A DNA stretch of 64,000 bases from Deltaproteobacteria bacterium (GTDB taxonomy: Bacteria; Desulfobacterota; Syntrophorhabdia; Syntrophorhabdales; Syntrophorhabdaceae): assembly GCA_029777945.1 (NCBI GenBank), contig JAKORG010000080.1, positions 18,669-82,668 on the forward strand, read 5' to 3'. Position 1 is the first letter of the stretch, and each line of letters starts with the position of its first letter. The notes under the pieces are model-generated. The model saw nothing but the letters and a program-made list of their open reading frames with translations. It was not told where the DNA came from and made no database searches. Shown here piece after piece: positions 8,732-17,397 of the stretch. The position numbers and the translations under genes were made by a program.

Positions 8732-9521
8732 AAACCGAATTGTTTGCAAGCTTTATGGCTATGCAATCGTATGAGGCAAACCCACCTTGATAATTTACTA
8801 CATTCTTTCTTATTACCCGCCATCCCCCATATTGAAAAACACCTTCTGTTTCAAGTTTTTCGACGATATTACCTGCCGTATTTAACTGGTCTGTAAGGTT
8901 AATGTTTTGAGAAAGGACAATGTGCTTCATATTGGGGCCTGTAATAAGGGTAACGGGTTCTATAATGAGATTGGTGAGATCCTGTATTATTGTAGTTTCA
9001 ATGGAAGGTTTTGTCTGCAATCTTATCATACGGGCCCTTGTATCAGGACTTGTCTTTGTTTTGGTAGATTCAATAATATCAAGAAGATAGAGTCTCACAT
9101 CGTCTAAATCGTTTACTTCAGGCAACTTTTCTAATTCAGGGTAATTTTGAAGTGCCTTTGCCAGCATTGATATCTCTTTTAAATAATGATTCCGCTGGTT
9201 ATCAGGAACAAGATACATCACAATAATTGAAACAGGCTTACTATCAGGGGCACCGTAATCAATGCCAGTAGGGCTCCAGCCTACAACGCACATTAGGTCT
9301 TCATCAAAAGGCACCCTTGCATGGGGGCATGCCCACCCTTTGCCGATTGCTGTTGTAGCAGCCTGTTCCCTTTTCATCACAAGACCTACTATATCCGTTT
9401 CTGGCGGTATCTCTGGAAATGCCTCGATTATGTGGGCAAGAAACTGTAAGGCATGGGCTTTATCGTTTTCGGGTAACTCAAAAAGCCTCCCTTCCTGAAG
9501 CGCATCTAAAAGGGTATCCAT
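8712..9521 (-). CDS. PTS EIIA (Fru/Ntr-type) domain protein linked to Mg2+ ATPase
   Basis: A 269-residue protein. The first ~150 residues match the EIIA fructose/nitrogen fold: TTAIGKGWACPHARV carries the phosphorylatable His (H67), and LVPDNQRNHYLKEISMLAKAL is the typical second half. Residues ~165-269 form an additional region I do not recognise. It follows the MgtA-type ATPase with a 2-bp gap, so the two are co-transcribed. PtsN-type EIIA proteins regulate cation transport in other bacteria (potassium systems in E. coli), so a regulatory role for Mg2+ uptake is a reasonable inference. No EIIB or EIIC is near, which fits regulation rather than sugar uptake. Confidence 0.8.
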   Translation of the reverse strand: MDTLLDALQEGRLFELPENDKAHALQFLAHIIEAFPEIPPETDIVGLVMKREQAATTAIGKGWACPHARVPFDEDLMCVVGWSPTGIDYGAPDSKPVSIIVMYLVPDNQRNHYLKEISMLAKALQNYPELEKLPEVNDLDDVRLYLLDIIESTKTKTSPDTRARMIRLQTKPSIETTIIQDLTNLIIEPVTLITGPNMKHIVLSQNINLTDQLNTAGNIVEKLETEGVFQYGGWRVIRKNVVNYQGGFASYDCIAIKLANNSVFKESKN

Positions 9522-9523
9522 TT

Positions 9524-12178
9524 TTAATCACCTCCGAATCTTTTAAAAAACCAGTTTTTTACAATGCTCGTTAAAACTGCATATGCTATAAGAAATGCAA
9601 TTATCCAGACCCAGTATAATGCCGGTAGGGGAACCATACCTAAATGCACTGCAAAGGGTGAATATGGCAACCATGCACCTATTAACATGATTAAAAGGGT
9701 TGTTACAGTCATATGTAAAGATGCCCTGCTCTCTATAAAAGGTATGCGCCTTGTCCTTATGACATGGACTATCATGGTCTGGGTCAAAAGGGATTCTACA
9801 AACCACCCTGTTTGAAACAGTTTTTCAAGCATTCCCTTTTCTACCAGTGAAATCTCTTCTGTCACAAAGGCATTGCATTTAAAAACAAACCACATAAGCC
9901 CGAATGTAAGGTAATCAAATAAAGAACTGATTGGTCCAATAAAGAGCATAAATCTTTTAATGTTTTCTACATTCCATTTAACAGGCCTACTTATGAGCTC
10001 TTCATCCACATTATCCATGGGTATGCCTGTCTGGGAAAAATCATACAAAAGGTTGTTCATGAGAATCTGCACTGGTCTCATAGGTAAAAATGGTAGAATG
10101 TAACTTGCCCCTAACACGCTGAACATGTTTCCAAAGTTTGAACTTGCAGCCATCCTTATATATTTTAACATGTTTGCAAAGATCCTTCTTCCTTCCATAA
10201 TACCTTCTTCAAGGACAAGCAAACTCTTCTCAAGCAATATTATATCTGCCGATTCCTTTGCCACATCCACTGCAGAGTCTACAGAGATACCTACATCTGC
10301 TGCCTTCATCGCCGGTGCATCATTTATGCCATCACCCATAAACCCTACTATATGACCGTTTTTTCTGAGTTCGGCAACGATCTTTTCTTTTTGAAGAGGG
10401 GTTAATTTTACAAATACATTATTTTCCTCTATAGCCCTTGAAAATTCTTCACCAGACATCTCTGATAATTCTGAACCAGTAACAATGCGTGTTACATGAA
10501 TGCCCACGTCACGACATATCTTTTCTGTGACAAACCCGTTGTCACCTGTTAATACCTTTACATCAACACCTGCCTTTTTTAGAAGCCCTATTGCCTCTGA
10601 GGCATAGACCTTTGGAGGGTCAAAAAAGGCAATGTAACCGAGAAGTATCAAATCCTTTTCGTCATCCACAGAAAAAACCGTTTTTGTCCTTGGAAATTCC
10701 CTATAAGCAATGCCCAGCACCCTGAAACCATCGCGGTTTAACCTTTCCACCTCTTCAAAGAGGTCAAAACGAATCATATCTATGAGAGGATAAATCTCTT
10801 CCCCTATTTGATAACTACTGCAACAGGCATATATCTCTTCCACAGCACCTTTACAGATAAGCACATGGTCCCCTTCATAATCAACTACAATAGACATGCG
10901 TCGTCTTTGAAAATCAAAGGGTAACTCATCGATAAGCTTACAGTTTTGTTCTGCATCGAGGTCTGCATATTCGATTACTGCCCTATCAATGAGGTTACGA
11001 AGCCCTGTCTGAAAATAACTGTTCAGGTATGCATAATTGAGCACATCCTCGCTTGTATGACCCAAAATATCCACGTGTCTTTCTAAAACAACCTTATCCT
11101 GGGTTAAAGTCCCTGTTTTATCGGTGCAGAGTGTATCTATAGCACCAAAGTTTTGAATTGAGGGCAGGCTCTTTACAATGACCTTTTTCTTTGCCATATT
11201 CAATGCGCCCTTTGCCAGATTTACCGTTACAATCGTAGGCAACATCTCTGGGGTTAATCCCACGGCTACGGAAAGACCAAATAAAAGGGCATCTACCCAG
11301 TTTCCTTTTGTAAACCCCACTATAAAAAATACGATAAACACCATAACAACCATAAATCTGACCATGAGCCATGTAAACGAACGAATGCCTTTGTCAAAAC
11401 TCGTTTCTTCCCGGTCTTCTGATAGTCGCTCTGCTATGGCACCGAAAAGGGTTCTCTCTCCAGTATTTACAACAAGACCCCTTGCTACACCACTTGTAAC
11501 AGAGGTGCCCAGAAAACATGCATTAGGTAGCTCTAAGGCCGATTGCACCGGTTCTGTGGTATTTACTGCAGACTTTTCTAAAGGCAAGGATTCTCCTGTT
11601 AAAGCCGATTCACTGACAAAAAAGTCTTTGGCAGATATGATTCTCAAATCAGCTGGTATAACAGAACCCGTTTGGAGAATCACAATATCTCCTGGGACTA
11701 TCTCTGAAATCTTTACCTCTTTCCCCTTCCCATCCCTTATAACATAAGACCTTGATTGAACTCGCTTTCCCAGGGCTTCCACTGCCTTACTGGAGCGCTT
11801 ATCAAGAATATAGGACAACCCTATACTCAAAAAGATCATTGCACTTACTATCCCTGTGGATTTTATTTCGCCTATTAATGCCGAAACAACGGCAATAATA
11901 AGGAGCTGAATTATAAGTGGGCTTTTGATTCTTCTATAGATGTCGGCCCAGAAACCCAAACGCCTTAAATGTGAAAGTTCATTAGGGCCGTATTCATCTA
12001 ATCTCTCCTCAGCCTCTTTCTCATTTAATCCCTGAAATGAGCTATTAAGTGCAAAGAGGGCACTATTTATAGGTATTGAACAGAGTTCTATTAATCTCCG
12101 TTCGTGCTCACTCATTAATCTTTGAGAGATTAGCTGAGCCCTCACATCTGAAATTTTTGAAAAAAAACCTCTATTCAT
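9524..12178 (-). CDS. mgtA: MgtA-type Mg2+-importing P-type ATPase
   Basis: An 884-residue type III P-ATPase. The TGES motif of the A domain is at 194-197, the phosphorylation motif DKTGTLTQ starts at D353, and GDGINDAP occurs in the hinge. The C-terminal NNLLYDFSQTGIPMDNVDEE stretch is diagnostic of MgtA/MgtB. It would move Mg2+ into the cell across the inner membrane. No Shine-Dalgarno sequence precedes the ATG at 12178, which fits regulated or coupled translation. The transcript has a leader of about 300 nt containing a short ORF and a hairpin. An EIIA-like gene follows after 2 bp. Confidence 0.9.
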   Translation of the reverse strand: MNRGFFSKISDVRAQLISQRLMSEHERRLIELCSIPINSALFALNSSFQGLNEKEAEERLDEYGPNELSHLRRLGFWADIYRRIKSPLIIQLLIIAVVSALIGEIKSTGIVSAMIFLSIGLSYILDKRSSKAVEALGKRVQSRSYVIRDGKGKEVKISEIVPGDIVILQTGSVIPADLRIISAKDFFVSESALTGESLPLEKSAVNTTEPVQSALELPNACFLGTSVTSGVARGLVVNTGERTLFGAIAERLSEDREETSFDKGIRSFTWLMVRFMVVMVFIVFFIVGFTKGNWVDALLFGLSVAVGLTPEMLPTIVTVNLAKGALNMAKKKVIVKSLPSIQNFGAIDTLCTDKTGTLTQDKVVLERHVDILGHTSEDVLNYAYLNSYFQTGLRNLIDRAVIEYADLDAEQNCKLIDELPFDFQRRRMSIVVDYEGDHVLICKGAVEEIYACCSSYQIGEEIYPLIDMIRFDLFEEVERLNRDGFRVLGIAYREFPRTKTVFSVDDEKDLILLGYIAFFDPPKVYASEAIGLLKKAGVDVKVLTGDNGFVTEKICRDVGIHVTRIVTGSELSEMSGEEFSRAIEENNVFVKLTPLQKEKIVAELRKNGHIVGFMGDGINDAPAMKAADVGISVDSAVDVAKESADIILLEKSLLVLEEGIMEGRRIFANMLKYIRMAASSNFGNMFSVLGASYILPFLPMRPVQILMNNLLYDFSQTGIPMDNVDEELISRPVKWNVENIKRFMLFIGPISSLFDYLTFGLMWFVFKCNAFVTEEISLVEKGMLEKLFQTGWFVESLLTQTMIVHVIRTRRIPFIESRASLHMTVTTLLIMLIGAWLPYSPFAVHLGMVPLPALYWVWIIAFLIAYAVLTSIVKNWFFKRFGGD

Positions 12179-12251
12179 AAGAACTTTTTACAGGTCTTAA
12201 TTATTAAATTCAGTAAATAAAATTTTAAAATTAAAAAAGTCTTTGTGCTAA

Positions 12252-12303
12252 TGGTTCACCTCTTTTTTGGTCATGGGATGGCAAAGGGACCTGAGGTGAA
12301 CCA
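12252..12303 (-). repeat. Large inverted repeat in the mgtA leader
   Basis: TGGTTCACCTC (12252-12262) and GAGGTGAACCA (12293-12303) pair perfectly over 11 bp with a 30-nt loop that can form a further GGTC/GACC stem. In the mgtA transcript it lies between the leader ORF stop and the ATPase start, and a T6 run follows about 13 nt downstream. It could act as an attenuator, an operator or a translation-control hairpin. Confidence 0.7.
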
Positions 12304-12331
12304 GTTGGCGAAATAAGAGGAAAATTTCGGC

Positions 12332-12442
12332 TCAGCTCACAGGCCTTTTTGCCTCCATGAGCGATCCAGGGTCATAAATCTCTTCAGAAGGGTGCTCCTG
12401 GCCTTTCATCGATGAACCTTGACTGCCATCAGAGTCGCCCAT
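12332..12442 (-). CDS. 36-codon leader ORF upstream of mgtA
   Basis: An ATG at 12442 is preceded by AGGGAGGA, one of the best ribosome sites in the window. The frame runs 36 codons to TGA at 12332. The peptide is soluble and acidic (starting MGDSDGSQGS, later EHPSEEIYDPGS and KRPVS). It is located in the leader of the Mg2+ ATPase mRNA, ~150 nt before the ATPase. In Salmonella and E. coli mgtA is controlled by a Pro-containing leader peptide, MgtL, and acidic or Pro-rich nascent chains destabilise ribosomes at low Mg2+. An analogous role is inferred here; no sequence homology to MgtL is claimed. It could also be a small protein in its own right. Confidence 0.6.
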   Translation of the reverse strand: MGDSDGSQGSSMKGQEHPSEEIYDPGSLMEAKRPVS

Positions 12443-12483
12443 AAAAATCCTCCCTTTTATGATAATCTCTTATCTTCGTTTAA

Positions 12484-12512
12484 GTTATATACCTATAATA
12501 TTTATCAGTCAA
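12484..12512 (-). promoter_or_regulatory. Promoter of the mgtA leader transcript
   Basis: On the minus strand TTGACT (12512-12507) and TATAAC (12489-12484) are separated by 17 bp. This places the RNA start near 12477, about 35 nt before the leader ORF and about 300 nt before the ATPase start. Confidence 0.65.
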
Positions 12513-12629
12513 GAAATTTTATCCCTTATGTATGCTTTATTGTATTCTTTTAAAACTCAGCGATAATAAAAAAGAAAAAGGGATAGAAAAGACTCGATAA
12601 TATTTTGCAGATAAAATGCTTATAAATTT

Positions 12630-12650
12630 AGAGGGGGTCTTGCCCCCTCT
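12630..12650 (-). terminator. Terminator after TRAP binding-protein gene
   Basis: AGAGGGGG and CCCCCTCT form a perfect 8-bp stem around TCTTG, 15 nt past the stop of the gene ending at 12666. The following minus-strand bases are A/T-rich (TAAATTTATAA) but not a pure T run. Between here and the mgtA promoter (12513-12629) I see no gene. Confidence 0.7.
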
Positions 12651-12665
12651 ATGGAATTAACCTGT

Positions 12666-13697
12666 TTATTTTTTATATTTTTTTACGTAATTCTGGATGA
12701 ATTTAACTGCCTCTTTGCCGGGAAGTCCTTTTTTCTCCACATTATTGGCATATTCTTCAAACAGGGGGGTTGCCTTCTCCACCCATTTTGCCTGTTCTTC
12801 CTTAGAAAGGGTAATAATCTTTCCACCCTTGCTTAAAAGTAGCTTCTTTCCACTCTGTTCTATGTCATTCCACATTTTTATTGATTTATTTATATACTCC
12901 TCGCTCATCTTGTCTATGATATCCTTTATGTCTTTTGGCAGGGAATTCCATTTATTCTTGTTCATAACCACCATAAAGAGTGCCGTATAGGCCACATCAT
13001 AGCACTCAGTGGAATACCTTATGAAATCGGCAAATTTCCATGTTTCCATGGTTTCATAACATGCAAGAAGTCCATCAGCCACACCCTTTGAAAGGGCATC
13101 GTAAACATCACCCATAGGCATTGCTACAGGTGTGCCACCGAGCCTTGACATGAGTTTTGCATTTGAACCAAAAGTCCTTATCTTCAGATCCTTTAGGTCT
13201 TCAAGTTTATAAACGGGTTTTGATTTTGTATGGAGTATACCCGGTGCCTGGGCATGGAACCACAATACCTTTACATGGTCCATTTCTTTAGGCTGGAACT
13301 TTTTGTAATAATCATTTGCGAGTTTTGTTGTGACGGTACCACTTGGATAACCTAAAGGTAAATCTATGAGCTCCATCATAGGAAATCTTCCTACTGTATA
13401 ACCTGCCACGTGCTGTGTTACATCTGCAATACCCTTTACAACACCGTCATAGGATTGAGGTGCAGGTATTAATGTCCCTGTAGGATAATAACTCACCTTT
13501 ACCCTACCGTTTGTCCTTTTTTCTAAATCCTCTCCCCATTCTTTTAAAAGCTTGTCTTGAGCAACACCTACAGGAAACCAGTTCGAAATCTTAATCTGTA
13601 TCTTATCCTGGGCAAAAGATACAGAAGTCATGGATAAAACCATGAAGAGAAATAGAAATGTTGCAGAGACTGTTAAAACGAAACACAACTTTTTCAT
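12666..13697 (-). CDS. TRAP transporter solute-binding protein (DctP family)
   Basis: A 343-residue secreted protein with a signal peptide (about 1-29, ending SVSFAQ). The mature part matches the DctP/TAXI-type TRAP binding fold: the LKDLKIRTFGS segment carries the conserved Arg that pairs with the ligand carboxylate, and VYDALSKGVADGLLACYETM is the family's second signature. It would capture an organic acid in the periplasm for Na+-driven uptake. The membrane subunits DctQ and DctM are not adjacent, so it is an orphan in this window. AAGGGGG lies before the ATG. A terminator follows, and the acyl-CoA dehydrogenase 202 bp upstream suggests an acid-degradation context. Confidence 0.9.
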   Translation of the reverse strand: MKKLCFVLTVSATFLFLFMVLSMTSVSFAQDKIQIKISNWFPVGVAQDKLLKEWGEDLEKRTNGRVKVSYYPTGTLIPAPQSYDGVVKGIADVTQHVAGYTVGRFPMMELIDLPLGYPSGTVTTKLANDYYKKFQPKEMDHVKVLWFHAQAPGILHTKSKPVYKLEDLKDLKIRTFGSNAKLMSRLGGTPVAMPMGDVYDALSKGVADGLLACYETMETWKFADFIRYSTECYDVAYTALFMVVMNKNKWNSLPKDIKDIIDKMSEEYINKSIKMWNDIEQSGKKLLLSKGGKIITLSKEEQAKWVEKATPLFEEYANNVEKKGLPGKEAVKFIQNYVKKYKK

Positions 13698-13899
13698 AAG
13701 ACCCCCTTATTTGTTTTTTTATTGCCTCAACCTTAAGGCAATTTTGATGCCATTATTTGAGATGTTAAAAAAACACCATAAAATCACATAATAGTTAAAA
13801 ATTGAACACATATCATCTTTGCATTGTTGTGCCTATTTGGAACATGCTGTTACCTTTAGAAACATAGTATACAATTCTACAAAAATTTACAAAAACCAT

Positions 13900-15042
13900 T
13901 TATTTTCCCAAAAGTCTTCTTCCGATAATTAGTTTTTCCACTTCCTTTGTGCCCTCGAATATCTCAAGCACCTTTGCATCCCGCCAATAGTGGGCCACAT
14001 CATATTCTTCAATAATGCCATAACCACCGTGTAATTGTATTGCCTCATCGGACACCTTTACCGCTATCTCTGCTGCATACCATTTTGTCATGGCAATCAA
14101 TGCATGGTCCATTTCCCCTCTATCCACCTTATCACTTGTGCAGTATAGCAAACTTCTTGCTGCTTCTACAAGGGTTGCCATCTCTGCAATCTTTGTCTGA
14201 ACCACAGGTGAATCTGCCAATGGGACACCGAATTGCTTTCTCTTTTTCACATGATCCATTGCCTTTTCTAAGGCACCCTGGGCCGTTCCTACGCCAAAAC
14301 CAGCTGCTTCAAGTCTCGAACGATTAAGGAATTCCATAATATTATAAAAACCCTTTCCTTCCTCACCGAGAAGGTTTTCCTTTGGCACTGTTACATCTTT
14401 AAATGTAACCTCGCCTGTATCAGAACATCTAATGGATAATTTATTTTTTATTTTATTTGCCTCATAACCGGGTCTGTTGGTTTCAACGATTAGAGTGCTA
14501 AAACGTTCGTGTTTTTTCTTTGCATCTGGATTTGTAATACAGAGCACTATAAGAAAATCTGCTCTATTTGCATTGGTTATAAAAGTTTTGTTACCAGAGA
14601 TAACATATTCATCCCCTACCTTTTTTGCTGTGGTTTTTATTGAGGCAACATCACTTCCAGCATCCGGTTCGGTAATGGCCACACCCATCTTCGCCTCACC
14701 TTTACAAACAGGGGTTAGGTATTTTTTTTTCTGTTCTTCACTGCCAATTAAAGAAATAAGCTGTGTGCCAAAAAATGTTGAGGTTATTGAATGGGCAATT
14801 CCACAATCCACTCGTGCTAATTCCTCACATATAATACTATGTTCGAGATAACCAAGGCCTGCCCCCCCGTATTTTTCTTCTACAAAAACACCCAGCAAAC
14901 CGAGTTCTGCTGCCTTTTTCCATAAAGATTCATCAAAGGCCCCATTTTCGTCCAACATACGGGCTACCTCTCTAAATTCTCCCTCTGCAAATTCCCTTAC
15001 TGCCTGCTTAATGTCCTTCTGCTCAGGTGTCAGTTCAAACAT
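13900..15042 (-). CDS. Acyl-CoA dehydrogenase
   Basis: A 380-residue FAD flavoenzyme of the usual family length, oxidising acyl-CoA to 2-enoyl-CoA with ETF as the expected acceptor. Visible features are the ITEPDAGSDVASIKT segment near 120-135 (flavin and substrate binding), RSRLEAAGFGVGTAQGAL near 240, the QLHGGYGIIEEY segment near 340, and IFEGTKEV near the C-terminus carrying the short-chain-type catalytic Glu. The substrate is unknown; a short-chain or aromatic-derived acyl-CoA is likely. The ATG is preceded by GGAGGTTA. No ETF gene is in the window. Confidence 0.92.
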   Translation of the reverse strand: MFELTPEQKDIKQAVREFAEGEFREVARMLDENGAFDESLWKKAAELGLLGVFVEEKYGGAGLGYLEHSIICEELARVDCGIAHSITSTFFGTQLISLIGSEEQKKKYLTPVCKGEAKMGVAITEPDAGSDVASIKTTAKKVGDEYVISGNKTFITNANRADFLIVLCITNPDAKKKHERFSTLIVETNRPGYEANKIKNKLSIRCSDTGEVTFKDVTVPKENLLGEEGKGFYNIMEFLNRSRLEAAGFGVGTAQGALEKAMDHVKKRKQFGVPLADSPVVQTKIAEMATLVEAARSLLYCTSDKVDRGEMDHALIAMTKWYAAEIAVKVSDEAIQLHGGYGIIEEYDVAHYWRDAKVLEIFEGTKEVEKLIIGRRLLGK

Positions 15043-15141
15043 AAGTTAACCTCCGTTTTATGTTTTTGTGTTTGTGTAAATAATGCAATAACCGTGCCGT
15101 TTAGACATAAGAGGCATTTTAAATAATTTTTAAAGCTAAAG

Positions 15142-16698
15142 TCATGTAAATGTTTTTATTAAGGCTTGATTGTATTCTTCCAATGCAGGTAAAGAGATTC
15201 TAAAAATACTTCCCTTTCCAAGAGAGCTTTTCACATCTATCTTCCCGCCCATCCTGTGTAAAAACTCATAACATAAGGTAAGCCCAAGCCCCACACCTTT
15301 TCCTGTTTCTTTTGTTGAGAAAAAAGGTTCGAATATCCTGTCGATAAGGCTTTCATGGATGCCTACCCCATTATCTTCAACTTCCACTATTACAGAATCC
15401 TCTAATGCATATGACCTTATAATTATAATGCCATTATCCCTTTCTTCTACAGCATCAATGGCATTCTGTATTATGTTTGATAAACACTGTTTCATGGCAT
15501 TTAGGTCACCTTTTACCAAGGGTAGGTTTTGGGAGATGTCCTTTATCAAAACGATTTTTAATTTTTTAAAGTTTATCTGGTCTAAAATTTCATTAAGGCA
15601 TTGACTTATATCTATTTTTACAGCTTCAAAGCCTTCTTTTTTTGTCAAATCAATCATATCTTTTATGATATTTTTGCATCTAAAAGCCTGTTGCTGAATT
15701 ACATCTAAAGAACTTTCAAGGTCTTCTAAATCTTCAGATGATATGCTACCTTTTTTGAATTCCTTAAATAGCTCAAAGGCCAGCTCAGAATTGGCCACTA
15801 TAGTTGCAAGAGGATTATTCAATTCATGGGCAACCCCTGTCATTAATCTTCCTATTACAGACATTTTTGCATCTTGAATCGATTGAATCTTTGCCTTTAC
15901 TTTTTCAGTATTGTCTTCTATAATACACAAAAGACATTCGATATTTCCATCGTTTCCTCTTAAGGGAACACCTCTAAAATGAATATACTGGCCTTTATCT
16001 CCCCTGTAGTTGGTAAAAGGAAAATCCTGTAGTTCAAACGGTTCGCCTTCAAGGCCTTTTTTTATATATTCGGCAAGACCGCAGTTTATTGTATATTTAT
16101 TATTTAGCCAGTTAAATTTTAAAAGTTTTTCCTCTGCCTCTGCACCGAGACCGGAAAGAATGGCTAATGCAGGATTTACACTCATAAATTTCCCAGTTTT
16201 ATCGATAGTAAATATAGCCACAGGGGCATTGTCTATTATGGCCTTGTTAAAATCATTGAGCCTTCTTAACTCATCTTCTGCCTTTTTTTGAAATGTAATA
16301 TCCTGAATCATCTCTACCATAAATTTCTTTTTTTCATTTCTATTAGTTTTCTTACCTGATAGTTTTAACGGGATTGTTGTTATAAGAAAAACCTTAGGGT
16401 TTTCTTCAGAATCATTCCTGATTTCTGAAAATTCAATGGTGTCATTTATAAATGCCCTATCTGCCGGACAACCTATACAGGGAATATCCCTTTTAAAGAT
16501 GAGCCTAAAGCACTCTTTTTTTTCAAAATGGCCAAAACAGCTTTTATCTACGAATTCTCTCAAGGTATTATTTGCCCACAGGAGTTTTTTATTCTCATCC
16601 ATAAGATAAATAGCCATGGGTAGTGCATCAAAAATAGACAGGATTATGTTCTGTTCAATTTTAAATTTTGCCATGGAGGTATCTTCTTCCATATTCAA
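15142..16698 (-). CDS. PAS sensor histidine kinase with Cys-rich first PAS
   Basis: A 518-residue soluble kinase. It has two PAS domains (about 20-135 and 145-265), a HisKA dimerisation helix with the phospho-acceptor His in GVAHELNNP (H291), and a C-terminal HATPase domain (N, G1 DNGVGI, and GKGVGLGL G2 boxes). The first PAS carries four cysteines (C54, C63, C74, C77; the last pair as CIGC). Similar Cys-bearing PAS domains are common in sulfur- and metal-respiring anaerobes and may bind a metal or sense redox, which is inferred. There is no membrane helix. A response regulator is divergently encoded 121 bp away and is a plausible partner. Confidence 0.88.
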   Translation of the reverse strand: MNMEEDTSMAKFKIEQNIILSIFDALPMAIYLMDENKKLLWANNTLREFVDKSCFGHFEKKECFRLIFKRDIPCIGCPADRAFINDTIEFSEIRNDSEENPKVFLITTIPLKLSGKKTNRNEKKKFMVEMIQDITFQKKAEDELRRLNDFNKAIIDNAPVAIFTIDKTGKFMSVNPALAILSGLGAEAEEKLLKFNWLNNKYTINCGLAEYIKKGLEGEPFELQDFPFTNYRGDKGQYIHFRGVPLRGNDGNIECLLCIIEDNTEKVKAKIQSIQDAKMSVIGRLMTGVAHELNNPLATIVANSELAFELFKEFKKGSISSEDLEDLESSLDVIQQQAFRCKNIIKDMIDLTKKEGFEAVKIDISQCLNEILDQINFKKLKIVLIKDISQNLPLVKGDLNAMKQCLSNIIQNAIDAVEERDNGIIIIRSYALEDSVIVEVEDNGVGIHESLIDRIFEPFFSTKETGKGVGLGLTLCYEFLHRMGGKIDVKSSLGKGSIFRISLPALEEYNQALIKTFT

Positions 16699-16819
16699 TA
16701 AAAATTAATTTATCATATTTTACAAGGGAGATAAATTTTTACTTTTGTTCCCCTTGCTCTTGACATTTAAATAAAAATAAGTTTTAAAAGAAATGCTATT
16801 TCAAAAAAAGAGGTGTTAT

Positions 16820-17290
16820 ATGGAAAAAAGTGTTCTTGAAGGTAAAAAGATTTTAGCAGTAGATGACGAACCGGATATTCTAAAAGTTTTAGAAGAAGAG
16901 TTAAAAGAGGCAGCTCCTAACTGTTTTTTTGATAAAGCATTAAATTTTGAAGAAGCAATGGAAAAAATGGAAAAAAATATTTATGACATTGTAATACTCG
17001 ATATTATGGGTGTAAGGGGCTTTGATTTGCTCGAGTACGGCATTAAAAGGGGTTTTAGGGTTGTAATGCTCACTGCCCATGCATTAAATGCAGATGCATT
17101 GGAGAAGTCTTATAAAATGAAGGCACACGGTTACCTACCAAAAGATAAACTCGGTGAGATTGTACCTTTTCTTGAAGATATAATGAAACATGATTTTTTA
17201 ACAGGTTGGAAACGTTTGTTAGAAAAATTAGAAACTTTCTTTGACAAGAATATTGACCCTGACTGGAGAAAGAGAATAAAATTTTATTGA
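16820..17290 (+). CDS. Single-domain response regulator
   Basis: About 156 residues when started at ATG 16820, where AGAGGTG lies 5-8 nt upstream. An in-frame ATG at 16793 has no ribosome site. The receiver fold is clear: AVDDEPD is the acidic pocket, VILDIMG carries the phospho-Asp, VMLTAHA carries the Thr, and GYLPKDKL carries the Lys. A ~40-residue tail has no recognisable output domain. It probably works by protein contact, as partner of the divergent PAS kinase, though pairing is inferred from position. Confidence 0.85.
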   Translation: MEKSVLEGKKILAVDDEPDILKVLEEELKEAAPNCFFDKALNFEEAMEKMEKNIYDIVILDIMGVRGFDLLEYGIKRGFRVVMLTAHALNADALEKSYKMKAHGYLPKDKLGEIVPFLEDIMKHDFLTGWKRLLEKLETFFDKNIDPDWRKRIKFY

Positions 17291-17397
17291 TTTTAATTTA
17301 ATAAAATCTGGCTTGTTTAGCAAAATTTTTATAAAAAAGAAAAAATTGACTTTAAATTTATTTAAAAATTTATATTATTATTTTATAATAAATTAGC

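Noticed and set aside
12178..12442. M-box (ykoK) Mg2+ riboswitch in the mgtA leader
   Set aside because: I do not see the conserved M-box core as I remember it; only a leader ORF and a hairpin are supported.
13780..13860. Sigma-54-like GGCAC..TGC on the minus strand upstream of the TRAP gene
   Set aside because: Spacing between the GG and GC elements is 9 instead of 10 and the -12 box is AATGC rather than TTGC.
17283..17320. AT-only inverted repeat after the response regulator as a terminator
   Set aside because: The stem has no G or C pairs and would be unstable.
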